A stretch of 64,000 bases of DNA from Methylobacterium sp. J-067 (GTDB lineage: Bacteria; Pseudomonadota; Alphaproteobacteria; Rhizobiales; Beijerinckiaceae). The position numbers and the translations under genes are program-made. Below are positions 54,259 to 63,224 of this stretch, piece by piece (position 1 is the first letter of the stretch; every line of letters starts with the position of its first letter). Where the stretch lies: NCBI RefSeq assembly GCF_022829465.1, contig NZ_JAKSXZ010000097.1, forward strand, positions 62,001 through 126,000, given 5' to 3'. The notes under the pieces are model-generated. The model had not been told where the DNA came from. It searched no databases and saw nothing but the letters and a program-made list of their open reading frames with translations.

Positions 54259-55050
54259 ATGCGCGCGCTTTACTCTGCCGCCACCGGCATGGCGGCCCAG
54301 GAACTCAACGTCCAGGTCATCTCCAACAACATCGCGAACCTGCGCACCACCGGCTACAAGCGCCAGCAGGTGCACTTCCAGGACCTGCTCTACCAGAACA
54401 TCCGCCGGGCCGGCTCCTCGACCTCCGAGCAGAACACCCAGCTCCCCGCCGGCCTCGCCCTCGGCTCGGGCGTAAAGACCACCTCGACCGCCCGGGTGAT
54501 GTCGCAGGGCACGCTCAGCTCCACGGAGAAGGATTACGACGTCGCGATCCGCGGGGAGGGCTTCTTCCGCGTCACCCTGCCGGACGGCCGCACCGCCTAC
54601 AGCCGTGACGGCTCCTTCGACCTGTCGGCCTCGGGCCAGCTCGTCACCCGCGACGGCTACCTCGTGGACCCGGCGATCACGGTGCCGAACACCGCGACCT
54701 CGGTGACGATCAGCGCGACCGGCGCCGTGCAGGCGACCCTGCCGGGTCAGACCGCGCCGCAGGCTTTGGGGCAGTTCCAGCTGTCGCGTTTCGTCAACAA
54801 GGTCGGCCTCGAATCCATCGGCGACAACCTGTTCGTCGAGACCGCCGCCTCCGGCCCCGCGATCAGCGGACTGCCCGGCGCGGACGGCTTCGGCAACCTG
54901 CAGCAGAGCTATCTCGAAGAGGCGAACGTCAACGCCGTCACCGAGATCTCGTCGCTGATCGCGGCGCAGCGCGCCTACGAGATGAACTCGAAGGTCGTGA
55001 CCGCCGCCGACCAGATGCTCTCCACCACGTCCCAGATGTTCCGCGGCTGA
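54259..55050 (+). CDS. flgG: Flagellar basal-body rod protein FlgG
   Basis: A 263-residue distal rod protein. It has MRALYSAATGMAAQELNVQV and SNNIANLRTTGYKRQQ at the N-terminus, the GEGFFRVTLPDG core and the C-terminal EEANVNAVTEISSLIAAQRAYE helix. Spacing from flgF is 11 bp and the stop overlaps the flgA start by one base. Confidence 0.96.
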   Translation: MRALYSAATGMAAQELNVQVISNNIANLRTTGYKRQQVHFQDLLYQNIRRAGSSTSEQNTQLPAGLALGSGVKTTSTARVMSQGTLSSTEKDYDVAIRGEGFFRVTLPDGRTAYSRDGSFDLSASGQLVTRDGYLVDPAITVPNTATSVTISATGAVQATLPGQTAPQALGQFQLSRFVNKVGLESIGDNLFVETAASGPAISGLPGADGFGNLQQSYLEEANVNAVTEISSLIAAQRAYEMNSKVVTAADQMLSTTSQMFRG

Positions 55051-56165
55051 TGGCCGGCACGGGATCCTTCGCCATGATCGACCAGCACTTCGCCTCCCAC
55101 GACGACCTCGCCGAGGTGGCCCTCAGCCCGATCGCGCAGCCGCGCCGGCCGCGCGCGCCCTTGCCCGCACCGGGCATGCTGATCCGCGCCGCCCTCGCCC
55201 TCGTCCTCTTCGTGATCCTCGGCGCCGTGGCGGTGCCGGCCATGGCCGAGACCGCCGCCCCACGCCTGCGCGGCGACGTCACCGCCAAGACCGACATCCT
55301 GACGCTCGGCGACCTCGTGGAGAACGTGCCGCCGGCGCTCGCCGACCGCCCGCTTTTCCGCGCCCCGGCCCTGGGCTCGACGGGCACGATCCAATCGCGC
55401 CGCATCATGGAGGCCGCCTCCGGCCTCGGCCTCGGCCCGGTAGAGACCGGCGGCCGGCTGCAGATCGCCGTGCAACGCGCCGCGCGCCGCGTCGGCCCCG
55501 CCGAGATCGAGGTGGCGCTGAAGCGCGGCCTGGAAACCGGCTTCGGTCTCGAAACCAGCCTGATGACGATCCGCCTCGACGGCGAGGCGCCGTCCATGCT
55601 CGCCCCCCTCGACCTCGCCGGGCAGGCCACCGCCATCGACATGGTCTACGACCAGCGCTCGCACCGGGTCTCGGCCCTGGTGAGCCTCGGCGACCGGCAG
55701 GCCTCACTGCGGGTCTCCGGCGTGGTCGTGGAAATGCGGGAGGTGGCGGTGCTCGCCCGCGGCCTCAACCGTGGCGAGCCGATCCGCGAGGGCGACCTCG
55801 TGCTGGAGAAGCGCCCGCGCGACGGCGTCGGCACCGACGTGCAGTCCAGCGTCACCGCCGCCCTCGGCGAAGTGGCGCAGCGCAGCCTGCCCGCCGGCTA
55901 CGTCCTGCGCGAGGGCGACACCGCCAAGCCCGATCTCGTGGCGCGCGGCGAGACCGTGACCATCGTCTACTCGACCCCCGGCATCAGCCTGTCGATGCGC
56001 GGCCTCTCCAACGACGCCGGCCGGATGGGCGCCGTCGTGAACGTGGTTAACGTTGCCTCAAAGAAGGTGCTGCAGGCTACGGTCATCGGCCCCGGCCGCG
56101 TGTCCGTCGGCCCCGGCGGCGGCCCGCAGCTTCAGGCCAGCGCCGCCACGACAGCCCTGCGCTGA
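55050..56165 (+). CDS. flgA: Flagellar P-ring assembly protein FlgA
   Basis: A 371-residue periplasmic chaperone for P-ring assembly. A long N-terminus precedes a hydrophobic export segment (about residues 43-66, ending AMA). The C-terminal SAF-type domain shows LNRGEPIREGDLVLEKRP and AGYVLREGDTAKPDLVARGE, followed by the family ending of repeated beta strands. ATG at 55050 overlaps the flgG stop; ATG at 55074 is an alternative. It is longer than E. coli FlgA. Confidence 0.9.
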   Translation: MAGTGSFAMIDQHFASHDDLAEVALSPIAQPRRPRAPLPAPGMLIRAALALVLFVILGAVAVPAMAETAAPRLRGDVTAKTDILTLGDLVENVPPALADRPLFRAPALGSTGTIQSRRIMEAASGLGLGPVETGGRLQIAVQRAARRVGPAEIEVALKRGLETGFGLETSLMTIRLDGEAPSMLAPLDLAGQATAIDMVYDQRSHRVSALVSLGDRQASLRVSGVVVEMREVAVLARGLNRGEPIREGDLVLEKRPRDGVGTDVQSSVTAALGEVAQRSLPAGYVLREGDTAKPDLVARGETVTIVYSTPGISLSMRGLSNDAGRMGAVVNVVNVASKKVLQATVIGPGRVSVGPGGGPQLQASAATTALR

Positions 56166-56195
56166 TCATCCCTTCCGCGTCGAGGAGTTCCGCCG

Positions 56196-56936
56196 ATGCG
56201 CCTGATCGCCCGTCTCACCACGCTCGCGCTGCCGCTGGCGCTCGGCGCCTGCAACACGGCCGACCGCCTCGCCAATATCGGCGCGACCCCGGCCCTGTCC
56301 GCGATCCAGGACCCGACGGCCCAGCCCGGCTACAAGCCGGTGCGGATGCCCATGCCCGATGTGCAGCCGGTCTCCTACGCGCCGAACTCCCTGTGGCGCA
56401 CGGGCTCGCGGGCCTTCTTCAAGGATCAGCGCGCGGCGAAGGTCGGCGACCTTCTGACGGTTAACGTCGTCGTGACCGACAAGGCGAACATCAGCAACGA
56501 GACCAAGCGCTCCCGCGCCAACACCGAGAGCTTCGGCCTGCCGAACGCGGTGGGCCTGGAGAACACGACCGTCGGCAAGGCGGCGGGCGTCGGCGGCAGC
56601 GCGCTCCTCAGCGCGACCTCCGCCACCGCCAACGACGGCGCGGGCTCGGTCCAGCGCGCCGAGACGGTGACGACCAACGTCGCGGCCGTGGTCACGCAGG
56701 TGCTGCCGAACGGCAACCTCGTGGTCGAGGGCAAGCAGGAGATCCGCATCAACTTCGAGGTGCGCGAACTCGTCGTGGCCGGCGTGGTGCGGCCGGAGGA
56801 CATCGCCGCCGACAACACCATCGATTCCACCAAGATCGCCGAATCCCGCATTGCCTATGGCGGACGCGGCCAGATCACCGACGTGCAGCAGCCGCGCTAC
56901 GGTCAGCAGCTCGTGGACATCATCCTGCCGTTCTGA
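56196..56936 (+). CDS. flgH: Flagellar L-ring protein FlgH
   Basis: A 246-residue outer-membrane lipoprotein that forms the L-ring. The signal peptide ends in a lipobox (LALGAC, cysteine at residue 19). Conserved blocks include SLWRTGSRAFFKDQRAAKVGDLL, VLPNGNLVVEGKQEIRINFE and the ending QLVDIILPF. GAGGAG lies before the ATG. Last gene of the operon in this window; the P-ring gene flgI is not here. Confidence 0.95.
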   Translation: MRLIARLTTLALPLALGACNTADRLANIGATPALSAIQDPTAQPGYKPVRMPMPDVQPVSYAPNSLWRTGSRAFFKDQRAAKVGDLLTVNVVVTDKANISNETKRSRANTESFGLPNAVGLENTTVGKAAGVGGSALLSATSATANDGAGSVQRAETVTTNVAAVVTQVLPNGNLVVEGKQEIRINFEVRELVVAGVVRPEDIAADNTIDSTKIAESRIAYGGRGQITDVQQPRYGQQLVDIILPF

Positions 56937-56948
56937 GGCCGGACCCGC

Positions 56949-58250
56949 CTAGCCCGCCTCCTCCGGCTCCGGTCCCCGCGTGGCGTCGACGCCGCTGCCC
57001 GTGCCGGGGAGGGGGCCGGTCTTCACCGGGGCTCCGGTGCGGGCCGATTCGTAGATCGCCTCCATCAGGATCTGGTCCTGAAGCCCCTCCTCGCCGGGGG
57101 TGCGCGGCTTCAGGTTCTCCTGGATGCAGCGGGAGAAGTGGTCGATCTCCAGGGCGAACTGGTTCTTGTGCGCCAGGATCTTCTCGTCCCGCGCCTCGTT
57201 CTTGCCCTCGGCCCGGCCGACGAACAGCCTCTGCCCGCGATAGGCGAAGGCGTTCTGCAGGTCGAAGGCCCCGGCCTGCGTATGCACCGTCAGCGCGCGG
57301 GACTCGTGCACCCCGTAGCTCGCGATGCACTGGGCGATCGTGCCGGAGGGGAAGCGCAGCGTGAAGGTGATCGTCTCCTCCACCTCCTTGAACTTCGGAT
57401 CGTCGGGCGGCGAATAGGCGATGGCCTGCACCCACTCGGGCTCCTCGCCGAGCAGCGCCCGCGTGCCGTTGAGGCAATAGAGCCCGATATCGGGGAGCGC
57501 GCCGCCGCCCGAGAGGACCTTCTTCAGGCGCCATTGCTCGGGCAGGCCCGTGGTCTGGCCGTTGAACGCCTGGATCAGCCGTGCCTTGCCGAGGCTTCCG
57601 CCGCGCACCGCCTTGGTGAGCGCCCGGTTGAACGGCTCGTACTGGCAGCGGTAGGCGATCATCAGCTTCATGCCGGCCTTGGCGCAGGCCTCAATCATCT
57701 CCCGGCATTCGGGGGACGAGACCGCCATCGGCTTCTCGCAGAGGACATGCTTGCCCGCGCCGGACGCCGCCACGACGTTGTCCCGGTGCACGGCGTTCGG
57801 CGTCACGACGTAGACCGCCTGCACCTGCTTGTTCTGCTTGAGACGGTCCCACTCGTCGTAGCCGTAGACCGCGTCCTCGTGCAGGCCGTGCTGGCGGGCC
57901 ACGAGCTTCGCCTTCTCCGGGCTTCCCGACATCAGCGCCACGAGGCGCGAGCGCTTCGTCTCGCCGAAGGCCGGCAGGATCTCATCGAGGGAGAGACGCC
58001 CAAGGCCGACCACGCAATAGCCGATCCGCTGCTCCGGCGGCTGCGGCGCCGGGCTCGGCGGGGGCGTCGGGTCGCCGGAGCCGCGCCAGTTCGGGAAGAG
58101 GACGCGGTTGCCCTGCACAGCGCCGGTATCGGCGGGAACGGACGGGCCGGGGGTCGCCGCCTGGGCGTTGACACCGCCCAGCGCCGCGCCGGCCAGGGCG
58201 CCGCCTGCCGCGAGGAGGCTGCGCCGGGAAAAGCGTTCGTCGTCCGCCAT
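56949..58250 (-). CDS. Gfo/Idh/MocA family oxidoreductase, Tat-exported
   Basis: A 433-residue NAD(P)-dependent oxidoreductase. A twin-arginine signal (FSRRSLLAAGGALAGAALGG) targets it to the periplasm, then a 45-residue Pro-rich linker leads to the Rossmann domain (YCVVGLGRLSLDEILPAF). The conserved EKP motif is in KHVLCEKPMAVSSPEC. This arrangement resembles glucose-fructose oxidoreductase of Zymomonas, which keeps its cofactor tightly bound outside the cytoplasm. The substrate is unknown. It converges on flgH. Confidence 0.9.
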   Translation of the reverse strand: MADDERFSRRSLLAAGGALAGAALGGVNAQAATPGPSVPADTGAVQGNRVLFPNWRGSGDPTPPPSPAPQPPEQRIGYCVVGLGRLSLDEILPAFGETKRSRLVALMSGSPEKAKLVARQHGLHEDAVYGYDEWDRLKQNKQVQAVYVVTPNAVHRDNVVAASGAGKHVLCEKPMAVSSPECREMIEACAKAGMKLMIAYRCQYEPFNRALTKAVRGGSLGKARLIQAFNGQTTGLPEQWRLKKVLSGGGALPDIGLYCLNGTRALLGEEPEWVQAIAYSPPDDPKFKEVEETITFTLRFPSGTIAQCIASYGVHESRALTVHTQAGAFDLQNAFAYRGQRLFVGRAEGKNEARDEKILAHKNQFALEIDHFSRCIQENLKPRTPGEEGLQDQILMEAIYESARTGAPVKTGPLPGTGSGVDATRGPEPEEAG

Positions 58251-58324
58251 GGGGCTCCGCTCGTCGGATCGGGCTTCGGGAACCCGGCCCGGCGAGGCGG
58301 GGTTCCGGCCCGCGACGGATGCCC

Positions 58325-58678
58325 TCAGTGCACCGCGTCGCCCGGCCCGATGACCAGGGCCGCCCGCAATTGTGCGATCTCGGCGTCGCGGGCCTTGAGC
58401 GCCTTTCCGGTCGCGAGGGTTCCGTCATCTGACTCGAACTGGACGCCGACCGCGTCGCCGTCCCGCCACACGATGCGGCCGAGGCGGCACTCGCCACGGA
58501 TCGGCACCCGCAGCGTCACCCGGTCGGGCAGGATCGCCCCGGCGGCGAGGCGCAGCCGCGCACCGGTCAGCGAGACGTCGCGCACGGTGCAGGCGATCTC
58601 TGGCAGGAAAGCCGCCGTCTCGATCAAGCCGCCGAGCAGGACCCGGCGGCGGGCTTCGTCTCTCCGTTCCAACATCAC
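58325..58678 (-). CDS. PilZ-domain protein
   Basis: A 117-residue single PilZ domain. The c-di-GMP-type motif begins RRDEARRRVLLGGLIETA and the second strand block TVRDVSLTGARLRLAAGAIL corresponds to the (D/N)xSxxG motif. The end shows an AQLRAALV helix. It could link c-di-GMP to motility or surface polysaccharide, both encoded in this window. A single gene. Confidence 0.85.
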   Translation of the reverse strand: MMLERRDEARRRVLLGGLIETAAFLPEIACTVRDVSLTGARLRLAAGAILPDRVTLRVPIRGECRLGRIVWRDGDAVGVQFESDDGTLATGKALKARDAEIAQLRAALVIGPGDAVH

Positions 58679-58764
58679 CAGGCCCTCCTCACGAGTCCGT
58701 GAGCACTGGTAACGGTTTCTTCACGATCTGGCTGCGCCTTCCGGCGAACAACGTGAGGTCATGA

Positions 58765-59562
58765 TTAATGCGAGGGCGGTCCCGTCGGCGGATCGTTGAC
58801 CTCGACCTCGCCGCGCTGCTGCAATTGCAGGGCAACGAACCAGCACAAGGAGGCCCAGGCCGCCCCGACGCACCAGCCGGCCACGACATCGCTCGGCCAG
58901 TGCACGCCGAGATAGATCCGGCTGATCCCGACGAGCAGCGTGATGAACACGCCGAGGGACAGGACGAGGGCCTTCACCCGAGGGTTGCGATCCACCCGCG
59001 CCATCAGGATCGCCAGGGTGAGATAGGCGATGGCCGACATCATCGCGTGCCCGCTGGGGAAGCTCGCGGTGAAAACCTCCATCCCGTGCGGGACGAGATC
59101 GGGCCGGGGCCGGTGGTAGAACAGCTTCAGCACGGTCGAGACCAGCTCGCCGCTGCCCACCGCGCCGATGACGTAGAGGGCGATCCGCCGCCTGTTCGAC
59201 AGGGCGAGGTAGGCCGCCACGGCGGCGGTGACGAACACCACCGTGAAGACGCTGCCGAGCCCGGTGATGTCGCGCATGGTCTCTTCGAGCCAGCGCGGCC
59301 CGATGGGATCGGACAGGTCGTTGGGGTTGCGCAGGGCCAGCAGGATGCGGCGGTCGAGGGCTTCGGTCGAACCCTCGCCGACCTCGTGGGCGAGGGCGAA
59401 GAAGCCGTAGCCGAGGGTGCTCAGGCACAGCAGCGCGACGAGCGGCCCGACCTCGTTGAGGCGCAGCCAGAACCACACGGCCGTGGCGCGGCCGGTGATC
59501 GGGTTCTGCGCCAGCGTCCTCGGCACCGTCATCTCCCGTGTCTCCCGCCGCCCATCACGCAT
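58765..59562 (-). CDS. PAP2-family phosphatase, membrane-bound
   Basis: A 265-residue membrane protein with about six hydrophobic segments. The three phosphatase motifs are KLFYHRPRPD, FPSGHAMMSA and SRIYLGVHWPSDVVAGW. Such enzymes dephosphorylate undecaprenyl pyrophosphate or phosphatidyl phosphates. ATG at 59562 overlaps the upstream stop by 8 bp; ATG at 59532 is an alternative. Third gene of the radical SAM, 2H phosphoesterase, PAP2 set. Confidence 0.9.
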   Translation of the reverse strand: MRDGRRETREMTVPRTLAQNPITGRATAVWFWLRLNEVGPLVALLCLSTLGYGFFALAHEVGEGSTEALDRRILLALRNPNDLSDPIGPRWLEETMRDITGLGSVFTVVFVTAAVAAYLALSNRRRIALYVIGAVGSGELVSTVLKLFYHRPRPDLVPHGMEVFTASFPSGHAMMSAIAYLTLAILMARVDRNPRVKALVLSLGVFITLLVGISRIYLGVHWPSDVVAGWCVGAAWASLCWFVALQLQQRGEVEVNDPPTGPPSH

Positions 59563-60073
59563 TCTCCCCGAACGGGATGCGCGCCACCCTGTCCCACGGC
59601 CCGCCGAGGTAGCGCCAGAGCATCACGGCCGGCGCCGTGAACCGGAACGGCGCGAAGCCCGCTTCAAGGGCGGCGTGGAGGGCGCGGGCGGTCTCGGGCG
59701 AGACCTTGTTCTGCACGGTGACGTGCGACCGCCAGCCCTGCCGGTCCTGCGCGGTGAGCCAGGGTTCGAACTCGCGGGCGAGCCGCCCCCGGAACGTGTC
59801 CAGCGCCTCGGATTGCAGGACGTAGGCGACGCCCCGGCCGGTGAAGCGCAGGCCCGTCACCGCCACCTCCGGCGGCGGAACGGTGCGGGCGAGGGTGGTG
59901 ATCGCCTCCAGCACGCCGCGCTCCCTGTCCCCCGGCAGATGGTGGAACAGGGTCGAGTGCGCGGGGATGTGATTCAACTTCTCCGGGAAATGGCGGCGGC
60001 GCTCGCCGTCGAACCGGGTGAAGGTGTCCTCGTCGAAGGCGAGGGTGAGGATGAGGGGAGGCGGCTCTTGCAT
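59555..60073 (-). CDS. 2H phosphoesterase / 2'-5' RNA ligase-like protein
   Basis: A 172-residue LigT-like protein. The two histidine motifs that define the fold are HSTLFH (HxT near residue 38) and HVTVQN (near 121), with matching strands on either side. Enzymes of this fold open cyclic phosphates in RNA or nucleotides. It lies 26 bp after the radical SAM gene and overlaps the PAP2 gene, so the three are probably one operon. Confidence 0.85.
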   Translation of the reverse strand: MQEPPPLILTLAFDEDTFTRFDGERRRHFPEKLNHIPAHSTLFHHLPGDRERGVLEAITTLARTVPPPEVAVTGLRFTGRGVAYVLQSEALDTFRGRLAREFEPWLTAQDRQGWRSHVTVQNKVSPETARALHAALEAGFAPFRFTAPAVMLWRYLGGPWDRVARIPFGENA

Positions 60074-60099
60074 CAGCCGCGAGATGGCGCGCCCGGTGC

Positions 60100-61206
60100 T
60101 CAGGTCCAGTAGAGAACCCGCGCGCCGGGCAGGGTGCGTGCGATCTCATCGGTGATCGCCGCACGCATCGCGTCCATCTGCGGCTTCGGCAGCACGTATT
60201 TCACCGTGCCGAACTTCGTGAACTTGCGCGTCCGTTCGGCCTCGTCCAGCGGCAGGTCCGAGCTGGGATACCAGCCCTGCAGAACCTCCTTCGAGCCGGG
60301 CGTGAACCGGTGGGTGATGAGCTCCGTGGTGAGGTCGAGGTCGGGCACGCCGGAAAGGGCGTCGGCCGCATTGCGGATCAGGCCGGCATAGGCCTCCTGC
60401 CAATCCGGGATCGGCAGGATCGGCGCGACGGTCAGCCCCACGGGATACCCGGCCAGGGCCACCTGCCGCAGGGCGTCGAGGCGGGCATCGAGGGGATCGG
60501 TCCCGCCCTCGTAGCGGGCGGCGCCGCGCGCGTTCACCGAGAAGCGGATGCGGGTGCGTCGGCCGTGGTCGAGGCCGAGCAGCGGCGCGACGGCGGCGAA
60601 CTTCGTCGTGAAGCGCAACTGCACGGGCGCGTCCCAGGCACCGAACCGCTCGATCGCCGCCGAGAGCGAGCCCGTCAGGTGCTCGATGGCCAGGGGGTCG
60701 GTGTAGCAGGACGCCTCGAAGGTCGTGCCCTCGGCCGCCCGCGCCTCTGAGGCGGAGGTGACGTTGCCGCGCCCGAGATACGAATCGAGGTTCCCCAGGA
60801 TGTCGCCGAGATTGGCATAGGCGCGCGTGACCGGCGGGCCGGACAGCGACCCGGCGAGGTAGCAATACTGGCAATGGGCCGGGCAGCCCTCCGCGAGATC
60901 GAAGCGCCAGTCGGCCGAGGGCGGGATCGGCTGCAAGCGCAGCTTGGTCGGCGGGGCGACGGTGATCGCGAGCGTCGTCTTCGCGTCGGTGTAGGCGCGA
61001 CGCGGGTCGGCCTGACGCGGCAGGCTCAGCCGGTTGGCGGCGAGCCGTTCCACGGGCAGGCCCATCGCCTCGATCCGCGCGACCATCGCCCGGCCATGGG
61101 CGTGGTCGAGGGCGGCGGGCGTCACCACCACCCGGCGCGGACGCCACAGGCGCGGCGCGCGGGCGCGGCGTGCCTCGGGAAGGGGGGATGCGACGGCCAT
61201 GTCCAT
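60100..61206 (-). CDS. Radical SAM protein, spore photoproduct lyase (SplB)-like
   Basis: A 368-residue radical SAM enzyme. The [4Fe-4S] motif is the CxxxCxxC of GCPAHCQYCYLAG. A further cysteine in FEASCYTDPLAIEHLTGSL resembles the position of the hydrogen-donor cysteine in spore photoproduct lyase. Later stretches include IRFSVNARGAARYEGGTDP and FGTVKYVLPKPQMDAM. The host genus forms no spores, so the real substrate is unclear. ATG at 61206 or 61200. Confidence 0.85.
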   Translation of the reverse strand: MDMAVASPLPEARRARAPRLWRPRRVVVTPAALDHAHGRAMVARIEAMGLPVERLAANRLSLPRQADPRRAYTDAKTTLAITVAPPTKLRLQPIPPSADWRFDLAEGCPAHCQYCYLAGSLSGPPVTRAYANLGDILGNLDSYLGRGNVTSASEARAAEGTTFEASCYTDPLAIEHLTGSLSAAIERFGAWDAPVQLRFTTKFAAVAPLLGLDHGRRTRIRFSVNARGAARYEGGTDPLDARLDALRQVALAGYPVGLTVAPILPIPDWQEAYAGLIRNAADALSGVPDLDLTTELITHRFTPGSKEVLQGWYPSSDLPLDEAERTRKFTKFGTVKYVLPKPQMDAMRAAITDEIARTLPGARVLYWT

Positions 61207-61280
61207 GCGGTGCGAACGCCGCAACCGCTGGGCGAGGTCCGGCTTTCCGACGCCGGAACGTGCGGCTAAAGCTCCCCGCG

Positions 61281-62210
61281 ATGGCCGAAACGGACAAGCC
61301 CCATGTGCATCTCGGCCGCGACGGCTGGCTCTTCCTCATCGGCGGCAGCAACCGCGTCATGGACCGCTATCGCGGGCCCCTCGCGCAATGGTGGCTGCTG
61401 CGCCGCTGGTCCCGGCTGATCGCCGCCCGCGCCGCGCGGGCCGAACGGCTCGGCATCCGCTGCCTGCACGTCTTCGTGCCGGAAAAGCTCTCGGTCTACG
61501 ACAACAAGACCGATGGCCTGCGCTACGACCCCACCCATGCCTCGACGCGGCTCCTCGCGCGGCGGCTCGGCCGCAGCCATGCCTATCTCGACCTGCTCGC
61601 CCCGCTGCGGGCGGCCCGCGATGGCGAAGTCCCGCTCTACCTGCGCACCGACACCCATTGGTCGCTGGAAGGGTGCCTCCTCGCCTACCGCACCCTCATG
61701 CGGGCGCTCGGCGCCACGCCGCCCGCCGACATCGCCGCACGGCCGAGGGTCGAATGCCCGGAGGTGATGGATCTCGGCGAGAAGCTGGCCGAGCCGCCGG
61801 TCGAGGCGGTGGAGCGCATGGCGATCCTGCGGGACGCCGCGCGCGTCAAGACCGGCCCGCTGCTCGCCGCCTACGAGGCGGCGGGTCGGGCCGCCGATCT
61901 GCATACCGGCGCCCTTGTCGTCTACCGCAATGCAGCGGAGAGCGCCGACCCGCGCCGTCTGGTGCTGTTCGGCGATTCCTGCGCGCATTTCGCGCCGTTC
62001 ATGCTCACGGGTCTACTTGCCGAGAGCTTCCGCGAGGTACACTTCGTCTGGTCGTCCAGCCTCGATTGGCACTACATCGAGGCGGTGAAGCCCGATATCC
62101 TGCTCTATGAACTGGCCGAGCGGTTCATCGCCCGCGTGCCGATTGACGATTACGACGTCGCCGCCGGCACCCGTCGCGGCGCGGCGGCGAGGCCGCTGCC
62201 CGGTCAGTAG
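61281..62210 (+). CDS. AlgX/AlgJ-like SGNH acyltransferase or esterase domain protein
   Basis: A 309-residue protein with the SGNH-like fold of alginate O-acetylation proteins. It shows GRDGWLFLIGGSNRVMDRY near the start, the D-H pair in LRTDTHWSLEG, and the nucleophile serine in LVLFGDSCAHF. No signal peptide is obvious, unlike AlgX. Possible roles are acetyl transfer to a polysaccharide or esterase activity. It stands alone, divergent from the radical SAM gene, and its end overlaps the small gene at 62204 by 7 bp. Confidence 0.8.
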   Translation: MAETDKPHVHLGRDGWLFLIGGSNRVMDRYRGPLAQWWLLRRWSRLIAARAARAERLGIRCLHVFVPEKLSVYDNKTDGLRYDPTHASTRLLARRLGRSHAYLDLLAPLRAARDGEVPLYLRTDTHWSLEGCLLAYRTLMRALGATPPADIAARPRVECPEVMDLGEKLAEPPVEAVERMAILRDAARVKTGPLLAAYEAAGRAADLHTGALVVYRNAAESADPRRLVLFGDSCAHFAPFMLTGLLAESFREVHFVWSSSLDWHYIEAVKPDILLYELAERFIARVPIDDYDVAAGTRRGAAARPLPGQ

Positions 62211-62419
62211 ATGGCCGGATCCATCATCACGAAATCACCGGACGAGGCCTGCGTGGCCGGCACGGGCGCGAAGGCGATTCCGAGCATCAGCACGAGGATC
62301 GTGGCGAAGCAGGCGAGGGTGGCCGTGACCGTGTCCGCGTGCCGCCGCAGCGCGTGAATCGCCATGCAGCCGAGCGTGAAAAGGGCCGCCTCCGCGACGG
62401 GCGCCAGCGCGGGGATCAT
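62204..62419 (-). CDS. Small two-helix membrane protein, unknown function
   Basis: A 71-residue protein with hydrophobic segments at about residues 5-23 and 32-52, and a short tail ending GDFVMMDPAIY. GAGGAG is eight bases before the ATG at 62419. It overlaps the end of the convergent AlgX-like gene. Not recognised. Confidence 0.65.
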   Translation of the reverse strand: MIPALAPVAEAALFTLGCMAIHALRRHADTVTATLACFATILVLMLGIAFAPVPATQASSGDFVMMDPAIY

Positions 62420-62636
62420 CGGGGAACTCCTCAAGTCGTGAAGTATCGGTGGGGCGAGCGCCAAGCACCGGCCACGCCACGGACGATGCCGTGTTTTGCT
62501 GCGCCGCAACAGAGGTTTCGCCGCAAATCAGGTCTGCGCGGAGCGGGGCGAAGCTGCACTTTCTCTCGACGGCGGCACTCCAGCGCCTAGTTCATGGCAA
62601 AGGGGCAATGACCCTGCGGGAGGAACACGCAACGCC

Positions 62637-63110
62637 ATGACGGCCACATTCCGCTTCGCCCTCGCCTGCGCCGCCCTGGCGGGGTTCGGTATCCACGGCG
62701 CCGCCGCCCAGACCGCCTTCAAGCTCGAAGGGGCCTGCGAATCGCTGGTGGTGGCGGGTCGCGACGTGAGCGCCCAATGCGCCCCGACGCTGACCAACGC
62801 GGTGAGCCGCAACCGCACCACCTTCGACTTCATGACGAAGGACGGTCAGGTCGTCAGCTTCTCCGGCAACGGCGCCCAACAGGAGGCGACGGAGGAGACC
62901 GACCCGCTTCAGCCGATCAACGTCGTCTCGGAAAGCAAGACCGGGAGCGAGGTCGGCGCGCCGGTCCTCGCCATCGGCGCCTGCCGGTTCTCGACGCCGG
63001 AGCCCGGCCGCACGGGCATCGCCTGCGAGGCCAAGACGGCGGACGGACGGGTCTATTCGGGAACGTTCGTGACCGCCGCCAAGACGGCGCCCGGAGCCCC
63101 GGCCCGCTGA
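62637..63110 (+). CDS. Secreted hypothetical protein
   Basis: A 157-residue protein with a signal peptide (FRFALACAALAGFGIHGAAA). The mature part has three cysteines (EGACESLVV, SAQCAPTL, IACEAKT) and a beta-rich look with FDFMTKDGQVVSFSG. GGGAGGA lies 12 bases before the ATG. No family is recognised; a periplasmic or extracellular structural role is possible. Confidence 0.75.
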   Translation: MTATFRFALACAALAGFGIHGAAAQTAFKLEGACESLVVAGRDVSAQCAPTLTNAVSRNRTTFDFMTKDGQVVSFSGNGAQQEATEETDPLQPINVVSESKTGSEVGAPVLAIGACRFSTPEPGRTGIACEAKTADGRVYSGTFVTAAKTAPGAPAR

Positions 63111-63224
63111 GCCAAGCGCCAGCCGGGGGTGGACAACCGCGAACCATCCGCGCAGCGGACTGGTCAGAGGCGGCGTGAAGCCCCATCTACCGGCAATCAC
63201 GAGAAAAGTTCCGAAGCGAGATCG

